Source of the DNA: Rhodanobacter sp. AS-Z3
GTDB lineage: Bacteria > Pseudomonadota > Gammaproteobacteria > Xanthomonadales > Rhodanobacteraceae
DNA length: 64,000 bases
NCBI RefSeq assembly: GCF_029224025.1
Contig: NZ_CP119392.1
Span: forward strand, 3,185,001 to 3,249,000
Direction: 5' to 3'
Each line of letters opens with the position of its first letter. Positions within the stretch are counted from its first letter, which is position 1. A program made the translations under genes and the position numbers. The notes below the pieces were generated by a model, which ran no database searches, was not told the DNA's origin, and was given only the letters and a program-made list of their open reading frames with translations. Below, piece after piece: positions 42,609-51,590 of this stretch.

Positions 42609-43129
42609 GCGGCGGCCTCCTGATGGAGCCAGTGATGGAACTGTGCGCTGATCATGGCCATGCTCGCACCCAGTCGATGGTCGTCATCCAGCACCAGCAG
42701 CGGCAGCCGATGGCGCGCGGCGAAGGCATGCATGCCGGCCAGCGGGCAGACTTCGTCGCGCCAGCCGTGGATCAACAAGGCGGTGCCTTGGGTACGCAGG
42801 TCGAAGCGACGCGAGTAGCCGGGAATTTCGCTCGGCGTAGCCAGCAGCAGCAAACCGGCCACCGGCACCTCCAGCGAGACCAGTCCGGAAACAAACGCGC
42901 CCATGCTGGAGCCGACCAGCAGCGGCGGTGCATCCAGCGCCTCGATGGTGGCACGCAGGCGGGCAATCCGGGGTGCCACCGAGTCGGCGTGGCCGCGGCT
43001 GTCATCGCTGCGATAGTCCGGCCGTTGCGTGCGCCAGCCCAGCCCTTCCGCCTGCGCGGCCAACTGGCTGATCTTGGTCGCGTCCGGCCCGGTATCCGAG
43101 CCATGCGAAAGAATGATCTGGCCGCGCAT
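42605..43129 (-). CDS. Alpha/beta hydrolase, YqiA/DUF-type small esterase
   Basis: 174 residues from ATG 43129, favoured because GGAG sits 8 bp before it; an in-frame ATG 12 bp upstream is also possible. ILSHGSDTGPDATK is the oxyanion region, GSSMGAFVSG the nucleophile elbow, HGWRDEVCP the acid region and DDDHRLG the catalytic His. Small cytosolic serine hydrolase of unknown substrate. Overlaps rlmKL by 4 bp. Confidence 0.85.
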   Translation of the reverse strand: MRGQIILSHGSDTGPDATKISQLAAQAEGLGWRTQRPDYRSDDSRGHADSVAPRIARLRATIEALDAPPLLVGSSMGAFVSGLVSLEVPVAGLLLLATPSEIPGYSRRFDLRTQGTALLIHGWRDEVCPLAGMHAFAARHRLPLLVLDDDHRLGASMAMISAQFHHWLHQEAAA

Positions 43130-43220
43130 GGCGGTCTCCATGAAAATACGCTGAAAGCAAGGCGTGCATGGTAACAGGCGGCGTTTCCACCGCGGCTCCG
43201 GCGCATGCGAGACTGCCCGA

Positions 43221-43781
43221 ATGAGCCTGACCATTCACGAACAACCGCTGCCCTACATCGACCTGCTGCCCGAACGTGCTGCTTCGGCGGTCCAACTGGT
43301 GGTGATCCACTGTACCGAACTGCCGGATATGGCCACCGCACGCGAGTATGGCGAACGCGTGCTGCATCCCAGTGGTGCCGGGAACAGTGGGCATTACTAC
43401 GTTGACCGCGATGGCGCGGTGTTCCGCTACGTACCCGGCACGCGCGTGGCCAACCATGTGCGCGGGTACAACCCGGCATCCATCGGCATCGAACTGGTCA
43501 ACCTGGGGCGTTACCCGGACTGGTGGGATTCACGCCATCAGCAGATGACCGAGCCCTACACCGACGCCCAGATCACCGCGCTGCGCGCCTTGCTGGCCGA
43601 ATTGTGCCGTGCGTTCCCGAACCTGCAGCACATCGCCGGACATGAAGAACTCGATACCGCGCTGATGCCAGCCAGCGACGACGCCAGCGTGCAGATCCAT
43701 CGCAAACTCGACCCCGGCCCGCTGTTTCCGTGGGCCGACGTGCTCGACGGGCTCGGGCTGCACCGCCTGCTGCCCCCGTAA
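43221..43781 (+). CDS. N-acetylmuramoyl-L-alanine amidase (AmpD-like)
   Basis: 186 residues from ATG 43221, Amidase_2 fold. Zinc ligands by comparison with AmpD: His30 in VVIHCTE, His in HIAGHEEL, and Asp in RKLDPGPLFPW. There is no signal peptide, so it may be cytosolic like AmpD and recycle anhydro-muropeptides, though sequence is closer to the general amidase_2 family. Note the long insert between the second His and the DPG motif. Divergent from the hydrolase-rlmKL pair. Confidence 0.85.
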   Translation: MSLTIHEQPLPYIDLLPERAASAVQLVVIHCTELPDMATAREYGERVLHPSGAGNSGHYYVDRDGAVFRYVPGTRVANHVRGYNPASIGIELVNLGRYPDWWDSRHQQMTEPYTDAQITALRALLAELCRAFPNLQHIAGHEELDTALMPASDDASVQIHRKLDPGPLFPWADVLDGLGLHRLLPP

Positions 43782-43835
43782 GCCACGCCACCGCCGGCTA
43801 TAATCGGCGGCTTCGCCCCTGTCGAGCCTGATTCC

Positions 43836-44702
43836 ATGTCACCCAACCACGTTACCGAACTGGTCGAGCTGCTGCAGCTTGAGCGACTGGAAGACAACCT
43901 GTTCCGCGGTCAGAGTCGCGACATCGGCACCCGTTTCGTGTTTGGTGGTCAGGTGCTCGGGCAAGCTCTGTCGGCCGCCCAGCAGACGGTCGATCCGGCT
44001 CGCGAAGCGCATTCGTTGCACGCCTACTTTCTGCGCGCCGGCGATATTCGTGCGCCGATTGTTTACAACGTCGAACGTACGCGTGATGGCGGCACGTTCT
44101 CTTCGCGCCGGGTGGTGGCGATCCAGCATGGCCAGCCGATTTTGAACGGTTCGGTGTCGTTCCAGGTGCCGGAAGTCGGCGTCGAGCACCAGACCAGCAT
44201 GCCCGAAGTGCCGGCGCCGGAAGACATCGCGCCCCAGCCACCGCTGCCGCCGGACGAACTCTCGCGCCTGCCGGTGAAACTGCAGCGCTGGCTGGGCATC
44301 GATGGCCCGTTCGAGTTCCGTCAGGTATGGCCGCGCGACGAAATGCACCCGGTGAAGCGTCCGCCGATCCAGCACATCTGGTTCCGGCTGACTTCGCCGA
44401 TCGACGACTCCGCCGTGCTGCATCGCACGTTGCTGGCGTATGCCTCGGACTTCCACCTGATCGGCACCGCCACCCTGCCCCACGGCATTTCGTACATGAC
44501 CCACAACGTGCAGATGGCGAGCCTCGACCACGCGCTGTGGTTCCACCGTCCGTTCCGCGTCGACGAATGGTTGCTGTACACGTTCGACAGCCCCACCGCG
44601 CAGGGCGGCCGCGGGCTGGCACGCGGGCAGATTTTCAGCCGCGACGGGCGCTTGATTGCCTCCACCGCGCAGGAAGGCCTGATCCGCGTGCGCAACGACT
44701 GA
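43836..44702 (+). CDS. tesB: Acyl-CoA thioesterase II
   Basis: 288 residues with a double hot-dog fold. FVFGGQVLGQAL and HSLHAYFLRAGD belong to the first domain, LAYASDFHLIGTA to the second, and the catalytic Asp is in YASDFHL with later Thr and Gln. Hydrolyses medium and long acyl-CoAs. Length equals E. coli TesB (286). 54 bp after the amidase gene and 18 bp before the next gene, all in one direction, so likely a small operon. Confidence 0.96.
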   Translation: MSPNHVTELVELLQLERLEDNLFRGQSRDIGTRFVFGGQVLGQALSAAQQTVDPAREAHSLHAYFLRAGDIRAPIVYNVERTRDGGTFSSRRVVAIQHGQPILNGSVSFQVPEVGVEHQTSMPEVPAPEDIAPQPPLPPDELSRLPVKLQRWLGIDGPFEFRQVWPRDEMHPVKRPPIQHIWFRLTSPIDDSAVLHRTLLAYASDFHLIGTATLPHGISYMTHNVQMASLDHALWFHRPFRVDEWLLYTFDSPTAQGGRGLARGQIFSRDGRLIASTAQEGLIRVRND

Positions 44703-44720
44703 TCGCGTAGACTCCCGCCC

Positions 44721-45113
44721 ATGCGCCAGATCTATACCTCCCCTCGCGAACAGAACATCGATACCGTGGTGGCCTTGATGGCCGAACACGGCATCGGGGC
44801 CACCGTGTCCAATCGCTCCAACTACAACCGCTCAACGTGGCAGCGTTTCAGTTACACGCAGCGCAAGGATGACCGCTCCAGTTGGCCGCAGGTATGGATT
44901 ACCAGCGCCGACGACTACACCCGCGCCCGCACCCTGCTACGCGACATCGGCATTGAGCCGGTGATTCGCTACGGCGAAGAACTGGCGGCCGCGCGCAACC
45001 CCGGCAGCACCGACCGGCGCGCCCTTACGGTGGCCCGCGTTCGCCGTATCGTGCTGCTGGTCGTGCTCGGTGTGGCGGCGATGGCCATGCTGCGCGATCT
45101 GCATGTGATCTGA
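44721..45113 (+). CDS. Hypothetical DUF2007-like protein with C-terminal membrane anchor
   Basis: 130 residues. The N-terminal ~85 residues (RQIYTSPREQNIDTVVALM, then ITSADDYTRARTLLRDIGIEP) have the pattern of the small DUF2007/putative signal-transducing fold: a chain-terminating ligand-free alpha/beta unit. A basic stretch and one membrane helix (IVLLVVLGVAAMAML) end the protein. Cytosolic domain tethered to the membrane. Function unknown. 18 bp after tesB. Confidence 0.7.
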   Translation: MRQIYTSPREQNIDTVVALMAEHGIGATVSNRSNYNRSTWQRFSYTQRKDDRSSWPQVWITSADDYTRARTLLRDIGIEPVIRYGEELAAARNPGSTDRRALTVARVRRIVLLVVLGVAAMAMLRDLHVI

Positions 45114-45157
45114 TTCATCCGCGTGCGATGCCGGCAGCAGCGGCATAGAATCAGGGC

Positions 45158-45865
45158 ATGCGCCGATCCGATCCCGTCCGACTGTTCCAGACGCTGCCCC
45201 ACGCCTGCGGCTATTACGACGACCGTACGGCGCAGAACCTGGTGCTTGATCCGGCTGCGCCGAACCTCGATCAACTCTACGGCCCGGCACTGGAGCGCGG
45301 CTTTCGCCGCGCCGGTGGCCACCTGTATTTCCCGAACTGCGCCAGCTGCCGTGCCTGTACGCCGTGCCGCATCGACGTGGAAAACTTCCAGCCCGACCGC
45401 AGTCAGCGCCGCTGCCTGAAACGCAATGCCGACGTGGTCATCAGCGAATGCCTCCCCGGCTACAACCGCGAACGTCACGCACTCTACGAGCGTTATCTGC
45501 ACAACCGGCATGCCGGTGGCGGCATGGATGACGCCGAAGCAAGCGACTTCCGCCGCTTCCTCACCGCACCGTGGAGCCCCACCGTGTTCATGGAGCTGCG
45601 CGTCGGCGAGCGTCTGCTTGGCGTCGCCGTCACCGATGTCTGCCTCAATGCGGTTTCGGCCGTCTATACCTTCTTCGATCCGGACGAGGCCGCGCGCAGC
45701 CTTGGCACGTTTGCGATCCTGCAGCAGGTGGAACTGGCGCGGCGCCGTGGCATCCCGTGGTTGTACCTCGGCTTCTGGATCGACGGCCATCCGAAGATGG
45801 ACTACAAGCGTCGCTTCAAGCCGCTGCAGATTCGCACGTCAACGGGCTGGACCACGATGCCGTAA
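45158..45865 (+). CDS. bpt: Aspartate/glutamate leucyltransferase Bpt
   Basis: Transfers Leu (or Arg) from tRNA to proteins with N-terminal Asp or Glu, feeding the N-degron pathway. 235 residues. The N-terminal FPNCASCRACTPCRIDVENF is the Cys cluster of the ATE/Bpt family, and GVAVTDVCLNAVSAVYTFFD and YLGFWIDGHPKMDYK are the C-terminal GNAT-like signature. Its stop codon TAA is part of a REP-like hairpin. Last gene of the plus-strand run from the amidase. Confidence 0.95.
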   Translation: MRRSDPVRLFQTLPHACGYYDDRTAQNLVLDPAAPNLDQLYGPALERGFRRAGGHLYFPNCASCRACTPCRIDVENFQPDRSQRRCLKRNADVVISECLPGYNRERHALYERYLHNRHAGGGMDDAEASDFRRFLTAPWSPTVFMELRVGERLLGVAVTDVCLNAVSAVYTFFDPDEAARSLGTFAILQQVELARRRGIPWLYLGFWIDGHPKMDYKRRFKPLQIRTSTGWTTMP

Positions 45866-45882
45866 GGCGGGCACGGCCCGCC
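45862..45882. repeat. REP-like hairpin (GGCGGGC family) at the bpt stop
   Basis: GTAAGGCGGGC-ACG-GCCCGCC: perfect 7-bp stem at 45866-45872/45876-45882. The GTAA foot gives the TAA stop of bpt. Confidence 0.65.
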
Positions 45883-45912
45883 GTGTTGCATCAGCTTCGC
45901 CGCAGAGTCTGC

Positions 45913-47427
45913 CTACTGCGCTGACTGCTCCCGCTGCGGATACGGATACAACTTCTCCAGCGGAATCGACAAGCCGTCATCGCCAACCACGCGGCAATGT
46001 CGGCGATTGAGCTGTCGCGGTTCGCTGACGCCGCAACTGTGCGCAATGATGCCGACTTCGTGCATCACGTTCTTTGCGTAGTGGAACACCCGCTCGGTCT
46101 TGTCGGTGACCACCAGGCCGCGCTGCAGTTTCGGGTTCTGCGTGGTGATGCCGGTGGGACAGGTGTTGCGATTGCACTGCAATGACTGGATGCAGCCCAA
46201 CGCGAGCATGAAGCCGCGTGCCGAGTTGACGAAGTCGGCACCGATCGACAACGCCCACGCCACGTCATAGGCGGTGATGCACTTGCCCGAACAGATCACC
46301 TTGGTTCGTTCGCGCAAACCCTTGACGATCAGCATGTCGATCAGCGCCGGCAGCGCCTCATGCAAGGGCAGACCCACGCCTTCCATCAGCGTCTGTGGCG
46401 CCGCACCGGTGCCACCTTCGGAGCCGTCGACAATGATGAAATCCGGCGCACTCTCGATGCCGCGTCGATGCACTTCGTCGCACAGCTCGCCAATCCATTC
46501 CGCTCCGCCGAGCACCGCCTTGAAGCCGACTGGCTTGCCGGTCAGCTCGCGAATATGCGTGATGCTGTCCATCAATTGCGACACGTTGGCAATGTCCAGG
46601 TGACGGTTCGGACTCTGCGAATCCTCGCCCACCGGAATACCGCGAATAGCCGCGATCTCGGCGGTGACTTTTGCACCCGGCAGCAGGCCGCCCATGCCGG
46701 GCTTGGCACCCTGACCCAGTTTGATGCTGACCATCTTCACCTGCTGGTGCGCGCAAATCGCCAGCAGCTTGTCGTCGTCCAGCTTGCCGTCCGGCGTGCG
46801 CACACCGTACTTGGCCGTGCCGATCTCGAAAATGATGTCGCAGCCGCCCTCCAGGTGATACGGCGCCAGCCCACCTTCGCCGGTATCCATCCATATACCG
46901 GCCTTGGCCGCGCCGCGCGACAGCGCGCGTACCGCGGGTGCCGACAACGCACCGAAGCTCATTGCCGAAATATTGAAGAATGCGGCGTGGCTGTAGGGCT
47001 GGCGCGCATACGGCCCGATCGTCACCGGCACCGGCTCGACGTGATCGGTGCCCAGATCCGGGAACGGCGCATTGACGAAGAACGGCACGCCTTCAGCACG
47101 CAGATCGCGACTGGAGCCGAACGCGTTGGTGTTGTCCACGTTCTTCGCCGCGCGATACACCCAGGTGCGCTGGGCGCGATTGAACGGCATTTCCTCGCGA
47201 TCGCTGGAATAGAGATACTGACGAAAGAACTCGCCAAGATGCAGAAACCAGTAACGGAAGTGTCCGATCACCGGGAAGTTGCGCAACACCGCGTTGCCGG
47301 TCTGGTTGCGGTCAACCACCCAGGTCGCCAGCAGCACCACCACCGCCAGCGCGAGCGCCAACAGCGCAAACGTGGTGACCACTTCCACCAGCACGATCAG
47401 CCAATGCGCGAATCCACCTGATTCCAT
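45913..47427 (-). CDS. FMN-binding glutamate-synthase-related protein, membrane-anchored
   Basis: 504 residues. Two N-terminal membrane segments (about 8-33 and a short one near 50-65), then a domain like the FMN-binding TIM barrel of glutamate synthase: ISAMSFGALSAPAVRALS, GQGAKPGMGGLLPG, IIVDGSEGGTGAAP and the Cys cluster near CIQSLQCNRNTCPTGITTQ. The last binds a 3Fe-4S cluster in GltB. Glutaminase and large-subunit parts are absent, so it is not a full glutamate synthase. True reaction unknown. Standalone. Confidence 0.85.
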   Translation of the reverse strand: MESGGFAHWLIVLVEVVTTFALLALALAVVVLLATWVVDRNQTGNAVLRNFPVIGHFRYWFLHLGEFFRQYLYSSDREEMPFNRAQRTWVYRAAKNVDNTNAFGSSRDLRAEGVPFFVNAPFPDLGTDHVEPVPVTIGPYARQPYSHAAFFNISAMSFGALSAPAVRALSRGAAKAGIWMDTGEGGLAPYHLEGGCDIIFEIGTAKYGVRTPDGKLDDDKLLAICAHQQVKMVSIKLGQGAKPGMGGLLPGAKVTAEIAAIRGIPVGEDSQSPNRHLDIANVSQLMDSITHIRELTGKPVGFKAVLGGAEWIGELCDEVHRRGIESAPDFIIVDGSEGGTGAAPQTLMEGVGLPLHEALPALIDMLIVKGLRERTKVICSGKCITAYDVAWALSIGADFVNSARGFMLALGCIQSLQCNRNTCPTGITTQNPKLQRGLVVTDKTERVFHYAKNVMHEVGIIAHSCGVSEPRQLNRRHCRVVGDDGLSIPLEKLYPYPQREQSAQ

Positions 47428-47537
47428 CCTTGCCTCTCCCCGATCAATAGCTCGCCGTCGGCAGCGAGCGGTCCCGACTCAATCATCGTCGTCGATACGG
47501 CAAAGCCTATCGCATCAGGTTGCCGGATGCCCCTCGA

Positions 47538-48719
47538 TCACAGCTCGATGCGTAATTTCCCGGCCGCACGCACCGACTTGGCCACCGCCTCATCCAGCGT
47601 GTCAGCACGTGCCAGCGTCACCGCCATGCGCCGACGCCCTTTCACCGCCGGTTTGCCGAAGATGCGCAACTGCGTGTCTGGCTCGGCCAGCGCGGCAGCC
47701 ACACCGTGGTAGAGCGGACCGGCGCCGTCGCCTTCGACCAGCACCGCGCACGAGGCAGACGGCCCGTATTGATGGATCACTGGAATCGGCAGGCCGAGAA
47801 TCGCCCGTACATGCAGCGCGAATTCGGAGAATTCCTGCGAGATCAGCGTAACCAGCCCGGTGTCGTGCGGCCGCGGGCTGACCTCGGAGAAGATCACCTG
47901 ATCCCCCTTGACGAAAAACTCCACACCAAACACGCCCCAGCCGCCGAGCGCGCCCGTGACCGCTGCGGCCTGCCGCTGCGCCTCGCTCAGCGCCGCTTCG
48001 CTCATCGGCTGCGGCTGCCAGGATTCGCGGTAGTCACCTTCTTCCTGGCGATGACCGATCGGCGCGCAGAAGCTCACGCCACCCGCATGCTGTACGGTGA
48101 GCATGGTGATCTCGTAGTCGAAATCGACGAAGCCCTCGACGATCACCCGGCCCTTGCCTGCACGGCCGCCCGATTGCGCGTAATCCCATGCCTGCTGCAG
48201 TTCGTCGTCGCTGCGCACCACGCTCTGGCCCTTGCCGGACGAACTCATCACCGGCTTGATCACGAATGGATAGCCGATCAGCGCAGCCGCCTCCCGGTAC
48301 TGCGTTTCGTCATCGCAAAAACGATAGGGTGAGGTCGGCAGCTCCAGTTCCTCTGCCGCCAAGCGACGAATACCTTCGCGGTCCATCGTCAGCCACGCCG
48401 CGCGCGCCGTGGGAATCACCCGCTGCCCGGCCTTCTCCAGTTCGATCAGGGTCGGCGTGTGGATCGCCTCGATTTCCGGCACCACCAGATCAGGCCGCTC
48501 CAGTTCGATCACCGCGCGCAGCGCGTCGCCGTCCAGCATGTCGATGACATGACTGCGATGGGCCACCTGCATGCCCGGCGCATTGGCGTAGCGATCCACC
48601 GCAATCACTTCGACCGCATAGCGCTGCAACTCGATCGCCACTTCCTTGCCCAGCTCGCCGGCACCAAGCAGCAGGACGCGCAAGGCGCGCTCGGAATGAG
48701 GTGTACCGAAGGGCTTCAT
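47538..48719 (-). CDS. purT: Phosphoribosylglycinamide formyltransferase 2
   Basis: Formate- and ATP-dependent transformylation of GAR in purine synthesis, the tetrahydrofolate-independent route. 393 residues from ATG 48719, matching E. coli PurT (392). [16 protein letters not shown] opens the N-terminal domain, followed by IPTARAAW and the ATP-grasp signatures [15 protein letters not shown] and [12 protein letters not shown]. Standalone, divergent from the SPFH gene across a 127-bp gap holding a palindrome. Confidence 0.97.
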   Translation of the reverse strand: MKPFGTPHSERALRVLLLGAGELGKEVAIELQRYAVEVIAVDRYANAPGMQVAHRSHVIDMLDGDALRAVIELERPDLVVPEIEAIHTPTLIELEKAGQRVIPTARAAWLTMDREGIRRLAAEELELPTSPYRFCDDETQYREAAALIGYPFVIKPVMSSSGKGQSVVRSDDELQQAWDYAQSGGRAGKGRVIVEGFVDFDYEITMLTVQHAGGVSFCAPIGHRQEEGDYRESWQPQPMSEAALSEAQRQAAAVTGALGGWGVFGVEFFVKGDQVIFSEVSPRPHDTGLVTLISQEFSEFALHVRAILGLPIPVIHQYGPSASCAVLVEGDGAGPLYHGVAAALAEPDTQLRIFGKPAVKGRRRMAVTLARADTLDEAVAKSVRAAGKLRIEL

Positions 48720-48798
48720 CGAGTTCTCCAGAACAGGCAAACCGCGATTGTATGCGGCTTGACAAGGTGCGAAGCAGCCTGCCGGAAGACCTCTTGCG

Positions 48799-48821
48799 TT
48801 AGATATCATTTTGATATCTAA
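48799..48821. promoter_or_regulatory. Perfect palindrome upstream of SPFH operon, candidate operator
   Basis: TTAGATATCA-TTT-TGATATCTAA: ten-base arms with no mismatch, in an otherwise GC-rich region. It lies between a TTGCGT (48794-48799) and a TCTAAT (48817-48822) that are 17 bp apart and could be -35 and -10 boxes of the SPFH operon, so a bound repressor would block RNA polymerase. Confidence 0.65.
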
Positions 48822-48846
48822 TTTCGGCACCTCAGGGAGAATCCTC

Positions 48847-49722
48847 ATGAATGAACACAATGGCTTTTCGTTTGCCGGCATTCCTTTCGTCGGGTTTTGC
48901 CTGGTGCTCGCCGCGATCGGCGTTGGGCTGGTGATCACCGCGATTCACGGTCAACCGGACGCGCCACCGCTGGCCCAGCTATTCGCCGGCGTGATCCTGG
49001 TGACGATTGACGCCTTCCTGCTCAAGGGCTTCTTCCAGGTGGCACCAAACGAAGGTCAGGTGCTGCAGTTGTTCGGCAAGTACGCCGGCACCGTGCGCCA
49101 CGAAGGCCTGCGCTGGACCAACCCGTTCTTCAGCCGCCAGCGCATCTCGCTGCGCGTGCGCAATTTTGAAAGTGGCAAGCTGAAGGTCAACGACAACGAC
49201 GGCAATCCGATCGAGATCGGCGCGGTGGTGGTGTGGCAGGTGCTGGATACTGCCGAGGCTGTGTTCTGCGTCGACGACTATGAGAACTACGTGCACATCC
49301 AGAGCGAATCGGCACTGCGCCAGATGGCACAGAGCTATCCCTACGATGCACACGATGACGGTCAGCCCTCGCTGCGCAGCCATGGCGACATCATCAATTC
49401 GCACCTGCGTGATGAAATCCAGACACGACTCGGCAAGGCCGGGGTGCAGGTGGTGGAGGCGCGCATCAGCCACCTCGCCTACGCCCAGGAAATTGCCCAG
49501 GCCATGCTGCAGCGGCAGCAAGCCGGCGCCATCATCGCCGCCCGTACCAAGATTGTCGAAGGTGCGGTAAGCATGGTCGAAATGGCGCTGGCGCAACTCA
49601 GCCAGCGCGGCGTGGTGAACCTGGATGAGGAACGCAAGGCAGCCATGGTCAGCAACCTGCTGGTGGTGTTGTGTGGCGAACGCGGCACCCAGCCGGTGCT
49701 CAACACCGGCACGCTGTACTGA
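48847..49722 (+). CDS. SPFH (band 7/slipin-like) domain membrane protein
   Basis: 291 residues from ATG 48847. Two membrane segments (about 12-33 and 42-60), then an SPFH domain (about 65-215: [35 protein letters not shown]) and a helical C-terminus with [19 protein letters not shown]. Such proteins scaffold inner-membrane microdomains. It is first in a plus-strand set with an Arc-like regulator 9 bp downstream. The palindrome ahead suggests controlled expression. Confidence 0.9.
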   Translation: MNEHNGFSFAGIPFVGFCLVLAAIGVGLVITAIHGQPDAPPLAQLFAGVILVTIDAFLLKGFFQVAPNEGQVLQLFGKYAGTVRHEGLRWTNPFFSRQRISLRVRNFESGKLKVNDNDGNPIEIGAVVVWQVLDTAEAVFCVDDYENYVHIQSESALRQMAQSYPYDAHDDGQPSLRSHGDIINSHLRDEIQTRLGKAGVQVVEARISHLAYAQEIAQAMLQRQQAGAIIAARTKIVEGAVSMVEMALAQLSQRGVVNLDEERKAAMVSNLLVVLCGERGTQPVLNTGTLY

Positions 49723-49731
49723 TCGCAGCAG

Positions 49732-49923
49732 ATGGCCGTTGAAAAAAAAGCGTACCCCCTGCGTATCAGCGCTGCCGTGCTGGATGCCATGCAGCGCTGG
49801 TCCGACGACGAGTTGCGCAGTGTCAACGCGCAGATCGAATACGTGCTGCGCGAAGCGCTGCGCAAGGCCGGCCGCCTGAAGTCCGGCAAAGCCGAGCCGG
49901 TAGCGGACGACGACCACCATTGA
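49732..49923 (+). CDS. Arc-family ribbon-helix-helix protein
   Basis: 63 residues: a short basic N-terminus with the beta strand ([20 protein letters not shown]), then helices ([20 protein letters not shown]) in the Arc/CopG pattern, including [12 protein letters not shown] like the conserved second helix of Arc repressors. It would bind DNA as a dimer. Position just behind the SPFH gene makes it a candidate autoregulator through the palindrome at 48799-48821, which is inference. A run of eight A (about 49740-49748) lies near its start. Confidence 0.85.
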   Translation: MAVEKKAYPLRISAAVLDAMQRWSDDELRSVNAQIEYVLREALRKAGRLKSGKAEPVADDDHH

Positions 49924-49944
49924 TTTCATTGAACGGAGAACTTC

Positions 49945-50322
49945 ATGCTCAAGCTCGCCGCTTCACTCTGCATCGTGTATGGCCTTGGTATCGGCGTGGC
50001 GCAAGCCGCCGCGCCGTCGTGCGAGGCAACCTCCAGCAAGATGCTGGCCCAGCTCGACAAGGGCGATTATTCCGGCGCCACGGCAGACTTCAATGAACAA
50101 ATGAAGTCAGCGCTTGATGCCGACCGCCTGAACAAGATCTGGACGGCGATCGCACAGCAGTTCGGCGCACGTGGTGCGCACGACCCGGCCCGGGTCTCCG
50201 AGGTAAAGGGACATACCGTGGTGATCACCCCGCTGCACTACGGCACTCATCGGGTCGATGCGCGCGTGGTCTGCGATCCCGACGGCAAGGTCGCCGGCTT
50301 CTTCATCAAGCCGCTCGATTGA
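49945..50322 (+). CDS. Exported DUF3887-like protein
   Basis: 125 residues with signal peptide (cleavage after AQA, residue 21; ACGGAGAA ribosome site). The mature part starts AAPSCEATSSKMLAQLDKGDYSGATADF and has the alpha plus beta pattern of DUF3887, small periplasmic domains often attached to hydrolases. A Cys pair (CEA and VVCDPDG) may form a disulfide. Third gene of the SPFH run. Confidence 0.75.
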   Translation: MLKLAASLCIVYGLGIGVAQAAAPSCEATSSKMLAQLDKGDYSGATADFNEQMKSALDADRLNKIWTAIAQQFGARGAHDPARVSEVKGHTVVITPLHYGTHRVDARVVCDPDGKVAGFFIKPLD

Positions 50323-50325
50323 GCC

Positions 50326-51114
50326 ATGAACATGACGCCGCCTGAACTGCCGGTGCGTGGACCGCACCTGAAACTTGCGCTGCTGCTTGGTGTGGCAGGC
50401 GCGCTCGCCGCACTGGCGCTGAGCCCGTATCTGCTGGCAGTGATGCCGCTGAAATTCGCGCTGCTGCCGATGCCGCTATGGGTGGCGCTGGGCGCACAGG
50501 CGGTGCAGGCCGGCCTGTTGTGCTGGCTGCTCGGCTGGCTAGGCCTGTTCCTCGGCGCACACCATCAGCTGGATGCACCGTGGCTGCGCGCGTGGGTTTA
50601 CCGGCAGCCGCGTCCATCTTTCCGACCGCAGCGCTGGTGGCTGGCTGCGTTACTTGGAGTACTGGTCGCCCTGCTGATCATTAGCATCGATCTGATCGCT
50701 TCGCACGGACCAACCGGCACATCGGCGCACGCGTCTTTCGGCGCGGCATGGCGTGGTGGACTGGCTTCGTTCTATGGCGGCATCGTCGAAGAAACCGAAT
50801 GCCGCCTGTTTCTGGTCAGCCTGTTCGTCTGGCTGCTGGCATGGACCAACCAGCGACAGGCGAAACCATGGATGTTCATCGTCGCCATCGTGCTGGCGGC
50901 CCTACTGTTCGGCGCCGCCCATCTTCCGGCCGCGTTCGCGATGGGCATGGCCCACACGCCACTGGTGATCGGCCGCATCGTGCTGCTGAATGCGCTGGTA
51001 GGCCTGGTAACCGGCAGCCTGTTCTGGAAATACGGACTGGAGCACGCGATGCTGGCGCATTTTTGCGCCGACCTGGTCTTGCATGTGGCGCTACCGCTAA
51101 TCGGTGCAGGCTGA
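50326..51114 (+). CDS. CPBP family intramembrane metalloprotease
   Basis: 262 residues, about seven membrane helices. The Abi/CPBP motifs are visible: EETECRLFLVSLF (the EExxxR pair) and FGAAHLPAAF (FxxxH), which in relatives such as Rce1 form the active site. Function in bacteria ranges from protein processing to bacteriocin immunity. It follows the DUF3887 gene by 3 bp, so is cotranscribed with the SPFH set. A second His late in AHFCADLVLHV completes the motif set. Confidence 0.9.
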   Translation: MNMTPPELPVRGPHLKLALLLGVAGALAALALSPYLLAVMPLKFALLPMPLWVALGAQAVQAGLLCWLLGWLGLFLGAHHQLDAPWLRAWVYRQPRPSFRPQRWWLAALLGVLVALLIISIDLIASHGPTGTSAHASFGAAWRGGLASFYGGIVEETECRLFLVSLFVWLLAWTNQRQAKPWMFIVAIVLAALLFGAAHLPAAFAMGMAHTPLVIGRIVLLNALVGLVTGSLFWKYGLEHAMLAHFCADLVLHVALPLIGAG

Positions 51115-51129
51115 TTCTTGAGCGCCGGC

Positions 51130-51507
51130 TTACTCGCTGCGGCTGCGTAGCGACCAGCCCAGTGCCATCCAGCCGGTGACAAACGCCAATCCGCCGAACG
51201 GCGTGATCACGCCGCACCAGCGTGGCGCGCCCAAGGCCAGCGCATACAGGCTGCCGCTGAACAGCACGATGCCGATGGCGAACGCCCACGTAGCGATCCG
51301 CGCACTGCGGCCACGCCCAAAGCCAATCGTCAACACCAGCGCCAGTGCGTGCCATACGTGGTAATTCACCGCCGTATGCCACAACTCCGCCGCACGGGCA
51401 TCCAGCACATCGCGTAGAGCGTGTGCGCCGAACGCGCCCAACAACACGGCGCTGGCGCCCGCCAGACCCACCAGAACAGCAACTTTCGTCGAAACCTTTT
51501 CTTGCAT
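51130..51507 (-). CDS. DUF423 membrane protein
   Basis: 125 residues from ATG 51507; a GTG one codon upstream is possible. Four membrane helices. GLAGASAVLLGAFGAHAL at the N-terminus, NYHVWHALALVL and GSLYALAL are typical of the YgdD/YwdK DUF423 family. Function unknown, inner membrane. Convergent with the CPBP gene and divergent from sco1 by 83 bp. Confidence 0.92.
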   Translation of the reverse strand: MQEKVSTKVAVLVGLAGASAVLLGAFGAHALRDVLDARAAELWHTAVNYHVWHALALVLTIGFGRGRSARIATWAFAIGIVLFSGSLYALALGAPRWCGVITPFGGLAFVTGWMALGWSLRSRSE

Positions 51508-51590
51508 CACGTGGGTATTTCCGTGCTCGGTGAACGCGGCAGCAATGCCGGTGTCGTATGCTTGAACCGATGAAGACCAAGGATTCTCGC

